The notes: generated from the sequence alone by a model not told the origin. Shown: positions 20,892 to 30,166, counted from the stretch's first letter. The stretch: 64,000 nucleotides of DNA from a virus (IMGVR_UViG_3300042880_000420:45033-109032); one strand, 5' to 3'. Program-made: numbers and translations.

Positions 20892-21245
20892 TTACTTAAT
20901 TTCTAATTTCTTTTTTTTAATAAAAGAATATGCTTGTTCAGTAAGAAAATCACATAGCCAAGCTTGTGTTTCTTCATCTACAACATCTCTGTCTTCTGTT
21001 ATTCTAACTGCAGCATGATAAATTTCGTGTGCAATTGTGTTATGTGAAAGATATTTCTGTTCTATAATTAAATAATAAGACTCCATTTCAGCACTAATCA
21101 ATATTCCTTCTAATTCATAATCATTATTTGAAGTAACATTATATTTTTTGTAAACCTTATCTACTTCTTTTTTTATATTATCAGAAATAATAAATTGTAA
21201 TTTACAATTAAATGTTTCAATATTTATTATCTTTTTAACTATCAT
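20892..21245 (-). CDS. Small HEXXH zinc metallopeptidase-like protein (117 aa)
   Basis: The protein is 117 aa with no signal peptide. It carries AHEIYH at residues 72-77, a HEXXH zinc-binding motif (H73, E74, H77). An acidic DEETQAW stretch 15 residues later could give the third ligand (E91 or E92). This layout resembles minimal gluzincin or ImmA-like peptidases of phages. Its stop is 1 bp from the muzzle start, and its first base overlaps the end of the ring-protein gene, so it is translated with the tail genes. Possible jobs are tail-protein maturation or an internal protease. The substrate is unknown. The motif is direct observation and the activity is inferred. Confidence 0.75.
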   Translation of the reverse strand: MIVKKIINIETFNCKLQFIISDNIKKEVDKVYKKYNVTSNNDYELEGILISAEMESYYLIIEQKYLSHNTIAHEIYHAAVRITEDRDVVDEETQAWLCDFLTEQAYSFIKKKKLEIK

Positions 21246-22129
21246 TACAAATTTATATAATATGATTTAAACATATTGTAATACTTACCGTACATTGCTT
21301 CTCTGTTCATTTTCCAAACATTATACATTTCTTTAAAGTCAGGAGTATTTACAATAGTGAGAGCATTGTTTCTTGCAGGTCTCATTCTTTGTTCAACCAA
21401 TTGCATTCTTTGTGTAACATCTTCACCATTCATGTATAGATTTTCAAGAATACGTTGTTTAATCGCATATTCATAATATTCATTAATCATAGGATGATCT
21501 AATACAAGAAGATTACCATTCTCATCTTCTAAGTTACCCAAATAGTTTACATACACGGTACCTGTTTCAATTCCTATAACGTATAAATATCCATCTCTGA
21601 GTTCTGCTTCCATCCAATTGTCATATTCTGGTTTCTTAGAACATATAGGATCTACTGCTCTAGCAGGTCTTACCCAAAGTCTCTTAAACTCTCTAAATTC
21701 TCTTGTTAAATAATTTCTTTTTTCTATAACTTTTACATAAGTGTCTTCACACACTACATAAGTACTTTCACAAGCACATGTAGATTCAGGTTCTTTGCAA
21801 GTATTACAACATGTTGCTGTTGGTTCTACTATAACATTTTCTGTATGTCTTCCTTGCATCACTTCTTCTTTTACATGATAGTCAGCACAAAGAACAGCCA
21901 TAGTAAGTACATAAAAATCATCTGGAAGTTTAACTCTACCGTTTATGATTTCTAAAACTTTTTGTTTTTCAGTGTTAATTCTAAGTCCAAGATCATAATT
22001 AATTCTTTGTGCAACTTTAATAAGTTGACCAGGCTCAATCATACCTTCAATTTCATAAGTGAAAAAGTCAGTGCGTACCTCATCCATTAACTCATCAAAT
22101 GTTCTATATTTTACAAATGTGTTTGCCAT
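21245..22129 (-). CDS. Tail ring protein 1-like (294 aa)
   Basis: The protein is 294 aa. The N-terminus (TFDELMDEVRTDFFTYEIEG) and the GRVKLPDDFYVLTMAVLC stretch near residues 68-85 resemble ring proteins of crAss-like tails, which stack between portal and muzzle. A Cys-rich insertion CNTCKEPESTCACES lies at about residues 108-122 and could bind metal. The gene starts 3 bp after the 230-aa ring-like gene and overlaps the metallopeptidase gene. The stated role, a tail-barrel component, follows from the family resemblance and gene order. Confidence 0.75.
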   Translation of the reverse strand: MANTFVKYRTFDELMDEVRTDFFTYEIEGMIEPGQLIKVAQRINYDLGLRINTEKQKVLEIINGRVKLPDDFYVLTMAVLCADYHVKEEVMQGRHTENVIVEPTATCCNTCKEPESTCACESTYVVCEDTYVKVIEKRNYLTREFREFKRLWVRPARAVDPICSKKPEYDNWMEAELRDGYLYVIGIETGTVYVNYLGNLEDENGNLLVLDHPMINEYYEYAIKQRILENLYMNGEDVTQRMQLVEQRMRPARNNALTIVNTPDFKEMYNVWKMNREAMYGKYYNMFKSYYINL

Positions 22130-22131
22130 TT

Positions 22132-22824
22132 TTATCTTGATATATTTTTATTATCTTGGGTGTTATCTGTAGGTATCTGTAGCATAATACCAAGATCTTT
22201 CATAACATTAGACTCTATTTCACCATACAAATAATCAGGAACATTAAATGCAGAATCTTGTCTAGATGCACAATTGTATTCTTGGTTTTCATTACATGTA
22301 ATACATTTATACTTAGATATATCATCTTCAAACACTCCTTCTATTCTTACACTAGGCCATATAATATCTGGAAAATATAAATGATCATTTAAATACCAAT
22401 AATAATTTGTTTTGTTATATTTAAAATTTTTAGAATTAGACATTTGTACATACTGTGTAGGACTAATTGGTTGTAAATCAATTTGACCATCTAAAGAAGT
22501 CACTTGTCTAATAAGTGGTCCCCAGTACCCTTGCATAAAAATTGGAATATTTTCTTTTGTTCTCATAACTGTTATATTAGTTTTTAAACCAGTACAACCT
22601 GCTTCTATCCTATCTACCTCAATTAATTCAACATTATCAAGTGTTTGTATAATTGAATTAAATTTCATAAGATTACTTTTAGAATCTTCTCTTTTCATTA
22701 ACCACTTTGCGTGTTTAGAAACAATGCTATAAAGAAATCTGTCCGTAAGAAATGCATCCTGACGAACTGCTTTTATTTGGTTTCTAACCCTTGATAATAC
22801 TTCTCCAATTGTTGTCTTGCTCAT
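22132..22824 (-). CDS. Tail ring protein 2-like (230 aa)
   Basis: The protein is 230 aa. Its N-terminus (IGEVLSRVRNQIKAVRQDAF, then ILYSIV-like helix and KHAKWLMKRED) closely recalls the crAss-like ring protein pattern of a short helical bundle followed by a beta-rich part containing a Cys pair (CITCNENQEYNC near residue 180). It is encoded between the 194-aa protein and the larger ring-like protein. In crAss001 two ring proteins form the tail tube between portal and muzzle. Position and pattern support the same job here. Confidence 0.75.
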   Translation of the reverse strand: MSKTTIGEVLSRVRNQIKAVRQDAFLTDRFLYSIVSKHAKWLMKREDSKSNLMKFNSIIQTLDNVELIEVDRIEAGCTGLKTNITVMRTKENIPIFMQGYWGPLIRQVTSLDGQIDLQPISPTQYVQMSNSKNFKYNKTNYYWYLNDHLYFPDIIWPSVRIEGVFEDDISKYKCITCNENQEYNCASRQDSAFNVPDYLYGEIESNVMKDLGIMLQIPTDNTQDNKNISR

Positions 22825-22834
22825 TTTATTATTA

Positions 22835-23419
22835 TTATGTCATATCAAATTCATCATAGCTTTCCATTAATAATTCAGTTTCTTTATCTTTTTTGTCTGT
22901 AAAGACTTGTTTTCTGAATAATCTTGAAACTCTAGCCATATTGTCAACAACAACATATTTCTTCCATTCGGTAGGATATGTTTTGCTGACAGTTCTTTTA
23001 AAATCTCTTAATGCAGTAAAACCCCACACTTCGTGAAATTTAAATCTGTATTTAGTTTCAAAATTTGTGTAAAATATTTTAGCTAAAAGCTGGTCAGATT
23101 CCCAATTTTGATGCTGCACTTTTACACCGTATTTTAAAGAGCTTTTTACATCGGTGTTTTGTCTTTTTTTCTTTTGACATGTACCAATGAATACATACCC
23201 AAGTTGTTCTAGTAGCTCCAGCCCATCTCTTTTTTCTATCACAGTTTTCCACAAATTTTCATTAAAAGTTTTAACAACTTCTTTAATTTGCTTATCTGTT
23301 AGATTTTTATATTCTTCTTTTTTTTCTCTGATTTTATTACAAAATTCAGCGTTTAGAATATTATATCTTTTAGCCCTATATCTAGGTGCATTAAGATCTG
23401 GCTTATTATAACTAGTCAT
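22835..23419 (-). CDS. Conserved crAss-like tail-region protein (194 aa)
   Basis: The protein is 194 aa, basic and mixed alpha/beta, with no Cys motif or membrane segment. The pattern is an N-terminal helix, a segment with KRDGLELLEQLGYVFIGTCQ (residues 63-82), and a Lys-rich middle. It resembles a small protein encoded just before the ring proteins in crAss-like genomes, for which I know no established function. Its gene precedes the ring-like pair by 10 bp, so it is probably expressed with them, perhaps as an adaptor or assembly factor. The function is not assigned. Confidence 0.7.
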   Translation of the reverse strand: MTSYNKPDLNAPRYRAKRYNILNAEFCNKIREKKEEYKNLTDKQIKEVVKTFNENLWKTVIEKRDGLELLEQLGYVFIGTCQKKKRQNTDVKSSLKYGVKVQHQNWESDQLLAKIFYTNFETKYRFKFHEVWGFTALRDFKRTVSKTYPTEWKKYVVVDNMARVSRLFRKQVFTDKKDKETELLMESYDEFDMT

Positions 23420-23479
23420 TACTGGGTATATTATAATTTACGTAATTTTTAATTATTTTCCTATTTAAACTTTTAATAT

Positions 23480-24772
23480 TTAAAATAATATTTTATGTTC
23501 AAATATTCTATCAGTATTTTTTTCTACAATATCAAATGAACATCCAGCTTTTGTAGGTCCAAAGTTTGTTCCAATCCATTTAGAACCTCCAAACAAAGAC
23601 AATGCATTTCTATATCTGAAGTTATATGATTGTTCTGAAGTGTTTTTATGAAGATCACCTTTTATAAAACTTACATAAGAAACATCTGGATCTATTCTAT
23701 TATACATTAAGTATTTATTAATGTAATTCTCTGTCTTATCATTAAGATGAAGAGGAAGTCCGTGTTTCATATCTTCTGTATCTTTTCCATGAGATAACAA
23801 GAACACGTGTTTACCATAATAAATATGATCTATAAACTTCTCTTGTACAGATGTTTTAACATAGGGATATTTTGCATTAACATAAATCTCAAGTGCTCTA
23901 CTTACCATGTAGTCAAATATGCCACCATGATTAGAACATGCGTTTGATATAATGTGATAGCTTTCTGCATAATCACTTGTAAATACAACATCATAAAAGT
24001 TTTTTTCTACAGTAAGAACATTTTCAAATGCTTCTTTATCTGTCATATTTTGTGGCAGTTTATGCCCACCTCTAGTAGTTTGAGCATTCATACCATCCAT
24101 TCTATCTCCAAGATCTATAATGTATATATCACTAAATCTTTTATAAAGGTTGTGCAGATATTGTATTTCATACAACACATTATACATCCTAGATTTAAAT
24201 GTTAAAAAATTGTAATTGTTCTTGTACATTGCTTCTACATCATCTACATAAGCTGAAATGTGTTTATCTGAAGTGTATACAAATAATGCTTTTTCATTAG
24301 TTATTTTAACAGAATCTGTTCTTTTGTGCACTTGCACATTACTAAAAACTTTATTTAATATTTCATTAAAATCTTCTACATTAAGTTCATTTTCTTGCTT
24401 TTTAGTAATCATTGCAGAAATAACCCAATAGTCATTACCATTGTTTTTATGTTGTTTATTCCAATAGGAAGAAAGCTTCCATTTGGTAATGTCAATCTTT
24501 AAAATTTTTTCTATTTCTTCTGCTGTTTTTGGCTCTTCTAAAGCAATTGCTTTAATTTTTGCTGTACCTTCAGATACATTTTCAGAAAACTCAATAATCT
24601 TTTCTTCTAATACACCTATATAGGAATTTTTTTCTACATCTTCAATTGTTTTATTAATAAAAAACTGTTTTCTACTAAGGTATTCTGCAATATTAATACC
24701 TAATCTTTTAGCGCATTCTTTATTAGATTTTTTAGATTTAATAGCTTTTAAAATGTCATTATCTGAAATCAT
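23480..24772 (-). CDS. Metallophosphoesterase with N-terminal HTH-like region (430 aa)
   Basis: The protein is 430 aa. The calcineurin-like metallophosphatase signature is present in order: TSDKH (168-171), LGDRMDG (221-227), SNHGG (280-284, in place of the usual GNHE), LLSHGKD (325-331) and KGDLH (371-375). These supply the Asp, Asn and His ligands of a two-metal centre. Residues 5-35 look like a helix-turn-helix (NKECAKRLGINIAEYLSRK). DNA-linked enzymes of this fold include Mre11/SbcD-type nucleases, so a nuclease or phosphatase acting on DNA is plausible, but the substrate is unknown. The gene stands between the fibre cluster terminator and the tail connector genes, an unexpected place for a metabolic enzyme. 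Confidence 0.8.
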   Translation of the reverse strand: MISDNDILKAIKSKKSNKECAKRLGINIAEYLSRKQFFINKTIEDVEKNSYIGVLEEKIIEFSENVSEGTAKIKAIALEEPKTAEEIEKILKIDITKWKLSSYWNKQHKNNGNDYWVISAMITKKQENELNVEDFNEILNKVFSNVQVHKRTDSVKITNEKALFVYTSDKHISAYVDDVEAMYKNNYNFLTFKSRMYNVLYEIQYLHNLYKRFSDIYIIDLGDRMDGMNAQTTRGGHKLPQNMTDKEAFENVLTVEKNFYDVVFTSDYAESYHIISNACSNHGGIFDYMVSRALEIYVNAKYPYVKTSVQEKFIDHIYYGKHVFLLSHGKDTEDMKHGLPLHLNDKTENYINKYLMYNRIDPDVSYVSFIKGDLHKNTSEQSYNFRYRNALSLFGGSKWIGTNFGPTKAGCSFDIVEKNTDRIFEHKILF

Positions 24773-24848
24773 ATATTTATATTTTATATAAAGGTAAATA
24801 ATATTTTTAAAATATCAATACTTCAATGTTTGAAATGTGTTTATAATT

Positions 24849-24880
24849 AAAGACCCCAGTTAAGAATAACTAGGGTCTTT
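24849..24880 (-). terminator. Strong bidirectional intrinsic terminator after the fibre cluster
   Basis: The arms AAAGACCC (24849-24856) and GGGTCTTT (24873-24880) are perfectly complementary. An inner AGTTA/TAACT extends the stem. The hairpin separates the fibre genes (ending at 25065) from the phosphoesterase. The T-run is short on the minus strand (TCTTTAATT), but the stem is strong. Confidence 0.75.
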
Positions 24881-25064
24881 GCCAGAAAACCAACAAACTG
24901 ACAATTTTTTAAAAATGATTAAGTTATTTCAATACATGGTTAAGGTGGGTTTTATACTTTCACCATTGTAAATAATGTATAAGCACTTGTTCTCATAGAG
25001 GGTTTTGCTTTAATATTGTTTTAAAATTTATTTTTATAAAATGACGTAATATATTTTTTATAAA
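24881..25064. other. Non-coding stretch with further hairpins
   Basis: No gene is visible. A complementary pair GGTG/CACC near 24944-24978 within a longer ATGGT/ACCAT arrangement, and an AAGCA/TGCTT pair at about 24990-25020, suggest a folded RNA at the 3' end of the fibre transcript. Together with the terminator hairpin this gives three successive stem-loops. Confidence 0.4.
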
Positions 25065-25328
25065 TTAGGGATATATTACTGTTTGCCAAGACCCGCCAAC
25101 AAACGTATATAATACATTAGTAGAAGTATCAAGTCCAAGTCTTCCTTCAACTATATTAGTTATGGGAAAAATAGATACAGATGCTCCTGTAATCAAAGAA
25201 ATACTATCCAGTGTATTTGATGTGTTTTCTATATCAGCAATAAGTTTATTAACAACAGCAATTCTGTTATTGATATCTTTTGCAGTTGCAAAATATGAAT
25301 TTTTACTTAAATTTTTTATTCCAGACAT
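25065..25328 (-). CDS. Small fibre-associated protein (87 aa)
   Basis: The protein is 87 aa. An N-terminal helix is followed by a beta part ending GRLGLDTSTNVLYTFVGGSWQTV. The LGLDTSTNVLY...GGSWQ pattern is typical of short C-terminal or adaptor segments in phage fibre proteins, where it forms a small trimeric beta element. It is the last gene of the fibre operon, 12 bp after the 505-aa adhesin. It may be a fibre tip, an assembly partner or a chaperone. The function is not assigned. Confidence 0.65.
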   Translation of the reverse strand: MSGIKNLSKNSYFATAKDINNRIAVVNKLIADIENTSNTLDSISLITGASVSIFPITNIVEGRLGLDTSTNVLYTFVGGSWQTVIYP

Positions 25329-25340
25329 TTCTTTATATTT

Positions 25341-26858
25341 TTATGTTATTGGAGCACATGGATCGCAAGGGCATGCTGTAACACAAAACTGTGCATTTAA
25401 ATATTGTGTATTTTTAATTGTATTGAGCATGTCTAAAATGTATTGTTTAGAAAAAACACTACATAAAGATGAATTAATATTTTCTAATATTTCTATACTA
25501 TTAGGATTTTCAATTTCTAATTGATTATTATTTGTAACAAATAAATTATTATTTTCACATGTTGCATTTAAATTTCCTACATATACTGCGCATTCAGCAG
25601 GAATATAATAAGCACATCCTTCAGTATCACATTGTACAACAGGATCTTGTGGATTACAATCTTCTGTATAAGGATTACATGGTAAAGTGCTAAATATCTC
25701 TACATCTCCGTATAATGTACTTACGCTATTTGTAGCAAAAGCTCGTATATAATATGTTTTGTCGTTTGTAAGACCAGACAATTTTGTAATAAATGGATTT
25801 GTTTGTGCATAATTAAAATCATTTATTACATTAGAATTACTTGTAGTAGGTAGTATTTGTGTACTACTCCAACATATTCCACGTGCTGTAATTGCTACAC
25901 CACCATTAAAAACAACATCACAACCTGTAATAGCTGTATTACTTGTTATAGAATACGGAGGAACAGTAATTACAGTGGGGCCTCCCAATGTTGCTACACT
26001 AAAAATTTCTCCATAAGTTGTACCATTTGTATTAGTAGCAAATGCTCTAATATAATAAGTTGTACCAGCTGTAAGACCACTAACTGTACCAGTAAATGCA
26101 CCTGTACCAGTTCCCATTGTAGTGTTAGTAGCAGAAGACATATCTATACTAAGACTTCTTTGTATTCCTCTAGAAGTAACAGTAGAGCCACCACTTGCTG
26201 TAACATTACCACCAGCAACAAAAGATGTAGATGTTAAACTTGTTATTGTAGGGCTTGTAGTAACAGAAGGAGTAATAGAACTTGTAGTAAATGTTTTTAC
26301 ATCACCATATGATACTCCAGATATTGTCTCTACATAACATCTTATTTTATATATTGTATTAGGCAATAAACCTAATAAAATACTTGTAAACACTCCACCA
26401 ACAGAAACATCAGTAGTTTTACTATCATTAATATCTGGATCTGGATTTGTTGATATATCCCAACATACACCTACGTTACTAATGGTTCCTACAATTCCTG
26501 TAAAAGAACCTCCGGAAATAGCAGTGCTAGATGTTATAGAACTAGCGGCAGTTGTTACTAAACTAGGTGTAGTGAATGACCACTGATTTCCATAATATAC
26601 ATTAGACAAAGCATCAATAATATATGCTCTAACATAGTATGTAGAACCTGCACTAAGAGATGTTAAATTTAATGAGTAATTAGCTGTACTATTTCCTGCA
26701 ATACTGTTTGTAGAATTAGCAGTGGTAGGATTACCAGTTGTATTCCAACACAAACCTCTAAATGCAACAGTACCACTACCTATAATAGAGTTACCTCCAC
26801 TAGTTGCACTAGTAGAAGTAATTGCTGTAATATTATTAGTGTTAAGACTGTATGCCAT
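25341..26858 (-). CDS. Adhesin with about four fibronectin/Ig-like repeats and C-terminal Cys-rich domain (505 aa)
   Basis: The protein is 505 aa. Residues 1-395 contain about four repeats of 90-100 aa sharing a pattern of SGG, then RG(L/I)CW or GVCW, NPT/NPD, and YY(V/I)RA(Y/F) followed by YG. These are fibronectin III/Ig-like modules of the type used by phages for weak surface binding. Residues 400-505 form a separate Cys-rich domain including ILENINSSLC.VFSK, which is shared with the N-terminal part of the neighbouring 491-aa protein. It is probably a displayed fibre or receptor-binding component. The host ligand is unknown. Confidence 0.75.
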   Translation of the reverse strand: MAYSLNTNNITAITSTSATSGGNSIIGSGTVAFRGLCWNTTGNPTTANSTNSIAGNSTANYSLNLTSLSAGSTYYVRAYIIDALSNVYYGNQWSFTTPSLVTTAASSITSSTAISGGSFTGIVGTISNVGVCWDISTNPDPDINDSKTTDVSVGGVFTSILLGLLPNTIYKIRCYVETISGVSYGDVKTFTTSSITPSVTTSPTITSLTSTSFVAGGNVTASGGSTVTSRGIQRSLSIDMSSATNTTMGTGTGAFTGTVSGLTAGTTYYIRAFATNTNGTTYGEIFSVATLGGPTVITVPPYSITSNTAITGCDVVFNGGVAITARGICWSSTQILPTTSNSNVINDFNYAQTNPFITKLSGLTNDKTYYIRAFATNSVSTLYGDVEIFSTLPCNPYTEDCNPQDPVVQCDTEGCAYYIPAECAVYVGNLNATCENNNLFVTNNNQLEIENPNSIEILENINSSLCSVFSKQYILDMLNTIKNTQYLNAQFCVTACPCDPCAPIT

Positions 26859-26860
26859 TA

Positions 26861-28336
26861 TTAAAGATTAGTAAATGGTGGAATTAATTCTGGTGTATAA
26901 ATAAATTTATTACAATCTAAATTTTTAATTTCTCGTTCTGTATACGGTGTTCCAAATGTACCATCATCATTTAATGGAAGTCTTGGAGAAAGACCACTAT
27001 AACAGTCAACATGTCCTGTTTCTGCCAGAATTAAAATTAAATAATTAAAATTATAATCAGTTCCTGTTAATGTAGTTGTTAATATAGTTGGTGTTGAACC
27101 ATATGTACCAGTGTGTACATATTCCCATCCATATTGTGCAGTGTATACACCAGCTGGATCTTCTTTATACCAATGTACTGTATATGATGTAATAGGATAA
27201 AACCCAACAGGAATGTTTTCTGTAGTAAATGCAAAGTTAAGAGTTCCATCACCATTTACTGTAAATGTTGGAGTATTACTTTCGTTAATGCATGCTTGTC
27301 TACATGATTCTTCAGTAGGAGCTGTATAAAGTCCTACACCACAGTTTTCACTTACAACATCATAATCAATTGGTTCTAAAGCATTATTAACTAAAAACCC
27401 AGAAGAACATTCTGAATTTAATGCATCTTGTGCTAATACACTAACCATCCAATTTTTATTACCTGTATTGTCATATGGTGAGGTTACACTAACAACAGCT
27501 TCTCCTGTAGTGTCTGATGGAAAAATAATATCAGAACCCCATACAGCAGATGATACATTTCCTACATAATAATAGTTGCCCGTATCTAATCTGTATATAG
27601 CAGCAGTGTATGTAGTTTTTGTTGCTGTAAATACAATAGGACCAACAACACTTTGTGATACGCTGACAGTCCATGAAACTCCTGCACCAGCAGTAATAAA
27701 AGTATTAGGAGCTACACCACTACCTGTAATCTTCATACCTACAGAAATAGAACCTACACCTGGAGGCGTTGTCACTGTAAGAGTTGTACCAACTATACCA
27801 CCGCTAAATGTAATGCTAGAACCACCTATAACTTGATTAAAGTCAATAGTGATAGTATCTACACTAGGATCAGAAATAGAATTGTATGTTGCATCTATTA
27901 CAGATGGACATGTTAATGCACATTCACAATTACAATCAGAAATAATATTACAAAACAAAAGACTTAATTCTTCATCATTTTGAATATTAGTTAATAATTG
28001 TGTAATAAAATCTTTAGAAAATATATAACAAAGTTGCTCATTAATATTTTCTAAAATATTAACAAAGTTTCTTTCTGTTGTAGATGACTCTTCAAGAACT
28101 AAAAAATGAATAACATTAGGATAGAGCATCAATGCTTCTGAACTACATTTAATATCCTCACCAGTATAAATTACACACTGTAATGGATAAAGCTCACTGC
28201 ATGGATTTGGGTCTTCACATGTTACTGTAGGCATAACAATAGGATCTGGAGGACATACACAACTTGTACAGTTGTATCCACAGCTTCCGCAATTTGTAGT
28301 TGTGCTAGTTGTTACTTTATTACAAGGACATCCCAT
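26861..28336 (-). CDS. Adhesin/fibre protein with N-terminal Cys-rich domain (491 aa)
   Basis: The protein is 491 aa. The first 30 residues are strikingly Cys-rich (MGCPCNK, CGSCGYNCTSCVC). Residues 40-140 match the C-terminal domain of the 505-aa neighbour (ILENINEQLCYIFSK). Residues 185-235 carry the VGMKITGSGVAPNTFITAG motif common in beta-rich fibre modules. The rest is Ig/FN3-like. It is encoded 2 bp from the 505-aa gene in the fibre operon. It is probably a virion surface protein. Whether the Cys clusters bind metal or crosslink is unknown. Confidence 0.7.
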   Translation of the reverse strand: MGCPCNKVTTSTTTNCGSCGYNCTSCVCPPDPIVMPTVTCEDPNPCSELYPLQCVIYTGEDIKCSSEALMLYPNVIHFLVLEESSTTERNFVNILENINEQLCYIFSKDFITQLLTNIQNDEELSLLFCNIISDCNCECALTCPSVIDATYNSISDPSVDTITIDFNQVIGGSSITFSGGIVGTTLTVTTPPGVGSISVGMKITGSGVAPNTFITAGAGVSWTVSVSQSVVGPIVFTATKTTYTAAIYRLDTGNYYYVGNVSSAVWGSDIIFPSDTTGEAVVSVTSPYDNTGNKNWMVSVLAQDALNSECSSGFLVNNALEPIDYDVVSENCGVGLYTAPTEESCRQACINESNTPTFTVNGDGTLNFAFTTENIPVGFYPITSYTVHWYKEDPAGVYTAQYGWEYVHTGTYGSTPTILTTTLTGTDYNFNYLILILAETGHVDCYSGLSPRLPLNDDGTFGTPYTEREIKNLDCNKFIYTPELIPPFTNL

Positions 28337-28346
28337 TTCTTATATT

Positions 28347-29561
28347 TTATAATGTTTTAATAGATTGTGCAGTACAATCAACGTATGAAAGACTACCCAC
28401 ACTTGTAGACATTTTTACATAATATGTTGTAGCTGTAGTTAAACCAGAAATTGTATACGTAATTAAATTAGTTGTTGGATTAATAAATGTCTGCGTACTA
28501 CCTGCTACTAATGTTGTGCATGCAGGATCAGTAAATGTTTGTAATCTATACGTTACTACATATCCGTTTGGTTGAATAAAATAAGTTCCTGTAAATGATG
28601 TAGTAGAAAGTGCATTTAATGAACCCACTGTACATGCTGTAGCAATAGGAGATACACTAACAGTTCGAACAGTATTACATACTAAATCATCATTTGTCAA
28701 ACTATATGTTAATTGTAATGATAAAGGTGTATATAAATTAATATTTGTAGAAGATAAATCTATAATTACACCGTTGGTATTTAAATTTGCTTCTGTAACG
28801 TTTACATTAACAGTAAATGTTTTAGGAACGGCAGAACCATCTGTTATTAATAAGGAACCGCCAACAGAATTAACATCTCTAAATCCACTAGGAATTGTAC
28901 AATTACCTACAAAAAATAATGTTAATCTTTTGTTTAAAACATCCGGTACCACAGTAAATGAAACAGATACAGAACTACAAGATGTTACACCTCTTACAGT
29001 GAGATAATTACTCATTGCAAGTCTCATATCATTTACTGTAATCCATAAATTTTTAATAGTATCAGCTGCGCTTGCAGGACTTACCACCCAATTAGGTACA
29101 TCTGCCATTGTAGCATAAGGTGCAAACAACGGAGGTTGTGATGCTAATGTAGAAGGAGAATAGAGCTCATCTTGAAATGTAGTTGCGGATACTAAACTTG
29201 TTGAATCACCCGTACCATTTTCTAATGTAAGTAATTGATTACCAATAGCTAATGTAATATCTTCTATGGAATGAACAAGACTATCACCCATAATACCTGG
29301 AAATGCAAAATCAGGAACTGGATCAACAGCTGTATACAGGTTATTTACACTTGTATTAATTGCTGTCACTGTACTATAAAGACTATTTAAACTACTAATT
29401 AATTGTGTAATATAATTATCATGTTGTATAACCTTATTACCAATTAATCTTGAATAATCCAATGCTTGATCTGCATCATTCAAAGGAAGTGTAGTAATAG
29501 CTGGATCAGGTTGTAACTGAGCTAATAAATTTACTAATATGTCTACTTTAGGTGTTGGCAT
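28347..29561 (-). CDS. Fibre protein with helical N-terminus and FN3-like C-terminus (404 aa)
   Basis: The protein is 404 aa. Residues 1-110 are helical with a coiled-coil-like ITQLISSLNSLYSTV stretch, suggesting trimerization. Residues 205-404 are beta-rich, with repeats ending in TYYVK, typical of fibronectin-like modules, plus several Cys. The gene overlaps the next upstream gene by 1 bp and sits in the fibre cluster. It is probably a shaft or adhesin subunit. Confidence 0.7.
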   Translation of the reverse strand: MPTPKVDILVNLLAQLQPDPAITTLPLNDADQALDYSRLIGNKVIQHDNYITQLISSLNSLYSTVTAINTSVNNLYTAVDPVPDFAFPGIMGDSLVHSIEDITLAIGNQLLTLENGTGDSTSLVSATTFQDELYSPSTLASQPPLFAPYATMADVPNWVVSPASAADTIKNLWITVNDMRLAMSNYLTVRGVTSCSSVSVSFTVVPDVLNKRLTLFFVGNCTIPSGFRDVNSVGGSLLITDGSAVPKTFTVNVNVTEANLNTNGVIIDLSSTNINLYTPLSLQLTYSLTNDDLVCNTVRTVSVSPIATACTVGSLNALSTTSFTGTYFIQPNGYVVTYRLQTFTDPACTTLVAGSTQTFINPTTNLITYTISGLTTATTYYVKMSTSVGSLSYVDCTAQSIKTL

Positions 29562-29839
29562 TAGGTATTTTGTATTCTATTAATAATAGCTTGCAATACA
29601 TTTGCAAGTGTTCTAGTACCATCTCCAGGTAAAGGAGATAAATCTCCTAAGTTTAATACAGATAAATCAAGTAATGCTTTATGATGACATACTTCTTGAG
29701 AAGTTTTAAACATAACATTACTCATTGTATCACCTGCACATTCTGAAATACAACATAAATCTGGACCATCCCAGATAACACAGTTTGATGCAACTGGTGC
29801 ACAACTGACGTCTCCTAAATTTGATTTAACTGGTTTCAT
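29561..29839 (-). CDS. Small Cys-rich fibre-cluster protein (92 aa)
   Basis: The protein is 92 aa, with a cluster of Cys residues in the first half (CAPVASNC, DLCCISEC) and a helical C-terminal half. There is no signal peptide. It is translationally coupled to the 404-aa fibre gene by a 1-bp overlap. It may be a fibre-attachment subunit. I do not recognise a family. Confidence 0.6.
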   Translation of the reverse strand: MKPVKSNLGDVSCAPVASNCVIWDGPDLCCISECAGDTMSNVMFKTSQEVCHHKALLDLSVLNLGDLSPLPGDGTRTLANVLQAIINRIQNT

Positions 29840-29890
29840 ATAATATAATATACACTTTTTTTAAATATTTTCAAAAAAAGTATTATTATA

Positions 29891-30166
29891 TTACTCTGCT
29901 CCCTTATTTAATGTTTCTAATATTGCACCTTTAACAAATAAGAATACAGTATCGTTAGTTTCTATAAAGTTATATAATAATCTTTTATCAGAATCATCTA
30001 AAATCAATTCATCTGAATTTTCTAAAGTAACGTACCACCCATAAGCTTTTATAGGATTTTCTATTTTACTAGCTATTGCTAATATATTTCTTAAAGCTGT
30101 TGATAATTTCATACTTTCAGAATTATCAAATGTTTTAATTAGTCTACTAAAATTATATTTTTTCAT
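29891..30166 (-). CDS. Hypothetical helical protein (91 aa)
   Basis: The protein is 91 aa, mainly helical, with no Cys and no membrane segment. A middle portion reads NILAIASKIENPIKAYGWY. I do not recognise a family. It lies between two small genes of the fibre cluster with 17- and 51-bp gaps. The length and position suggest a small structural or assembly protein. Confidence 0.6.
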   Translation of the reverse strand: MKKYNFSRLIKTFDNSESMKLSTALRNILAIASKIENPIKAYGWYVTLENSDELILDDSDKRLLYNFIETNDTVFLFVKGAILETLNKGAE

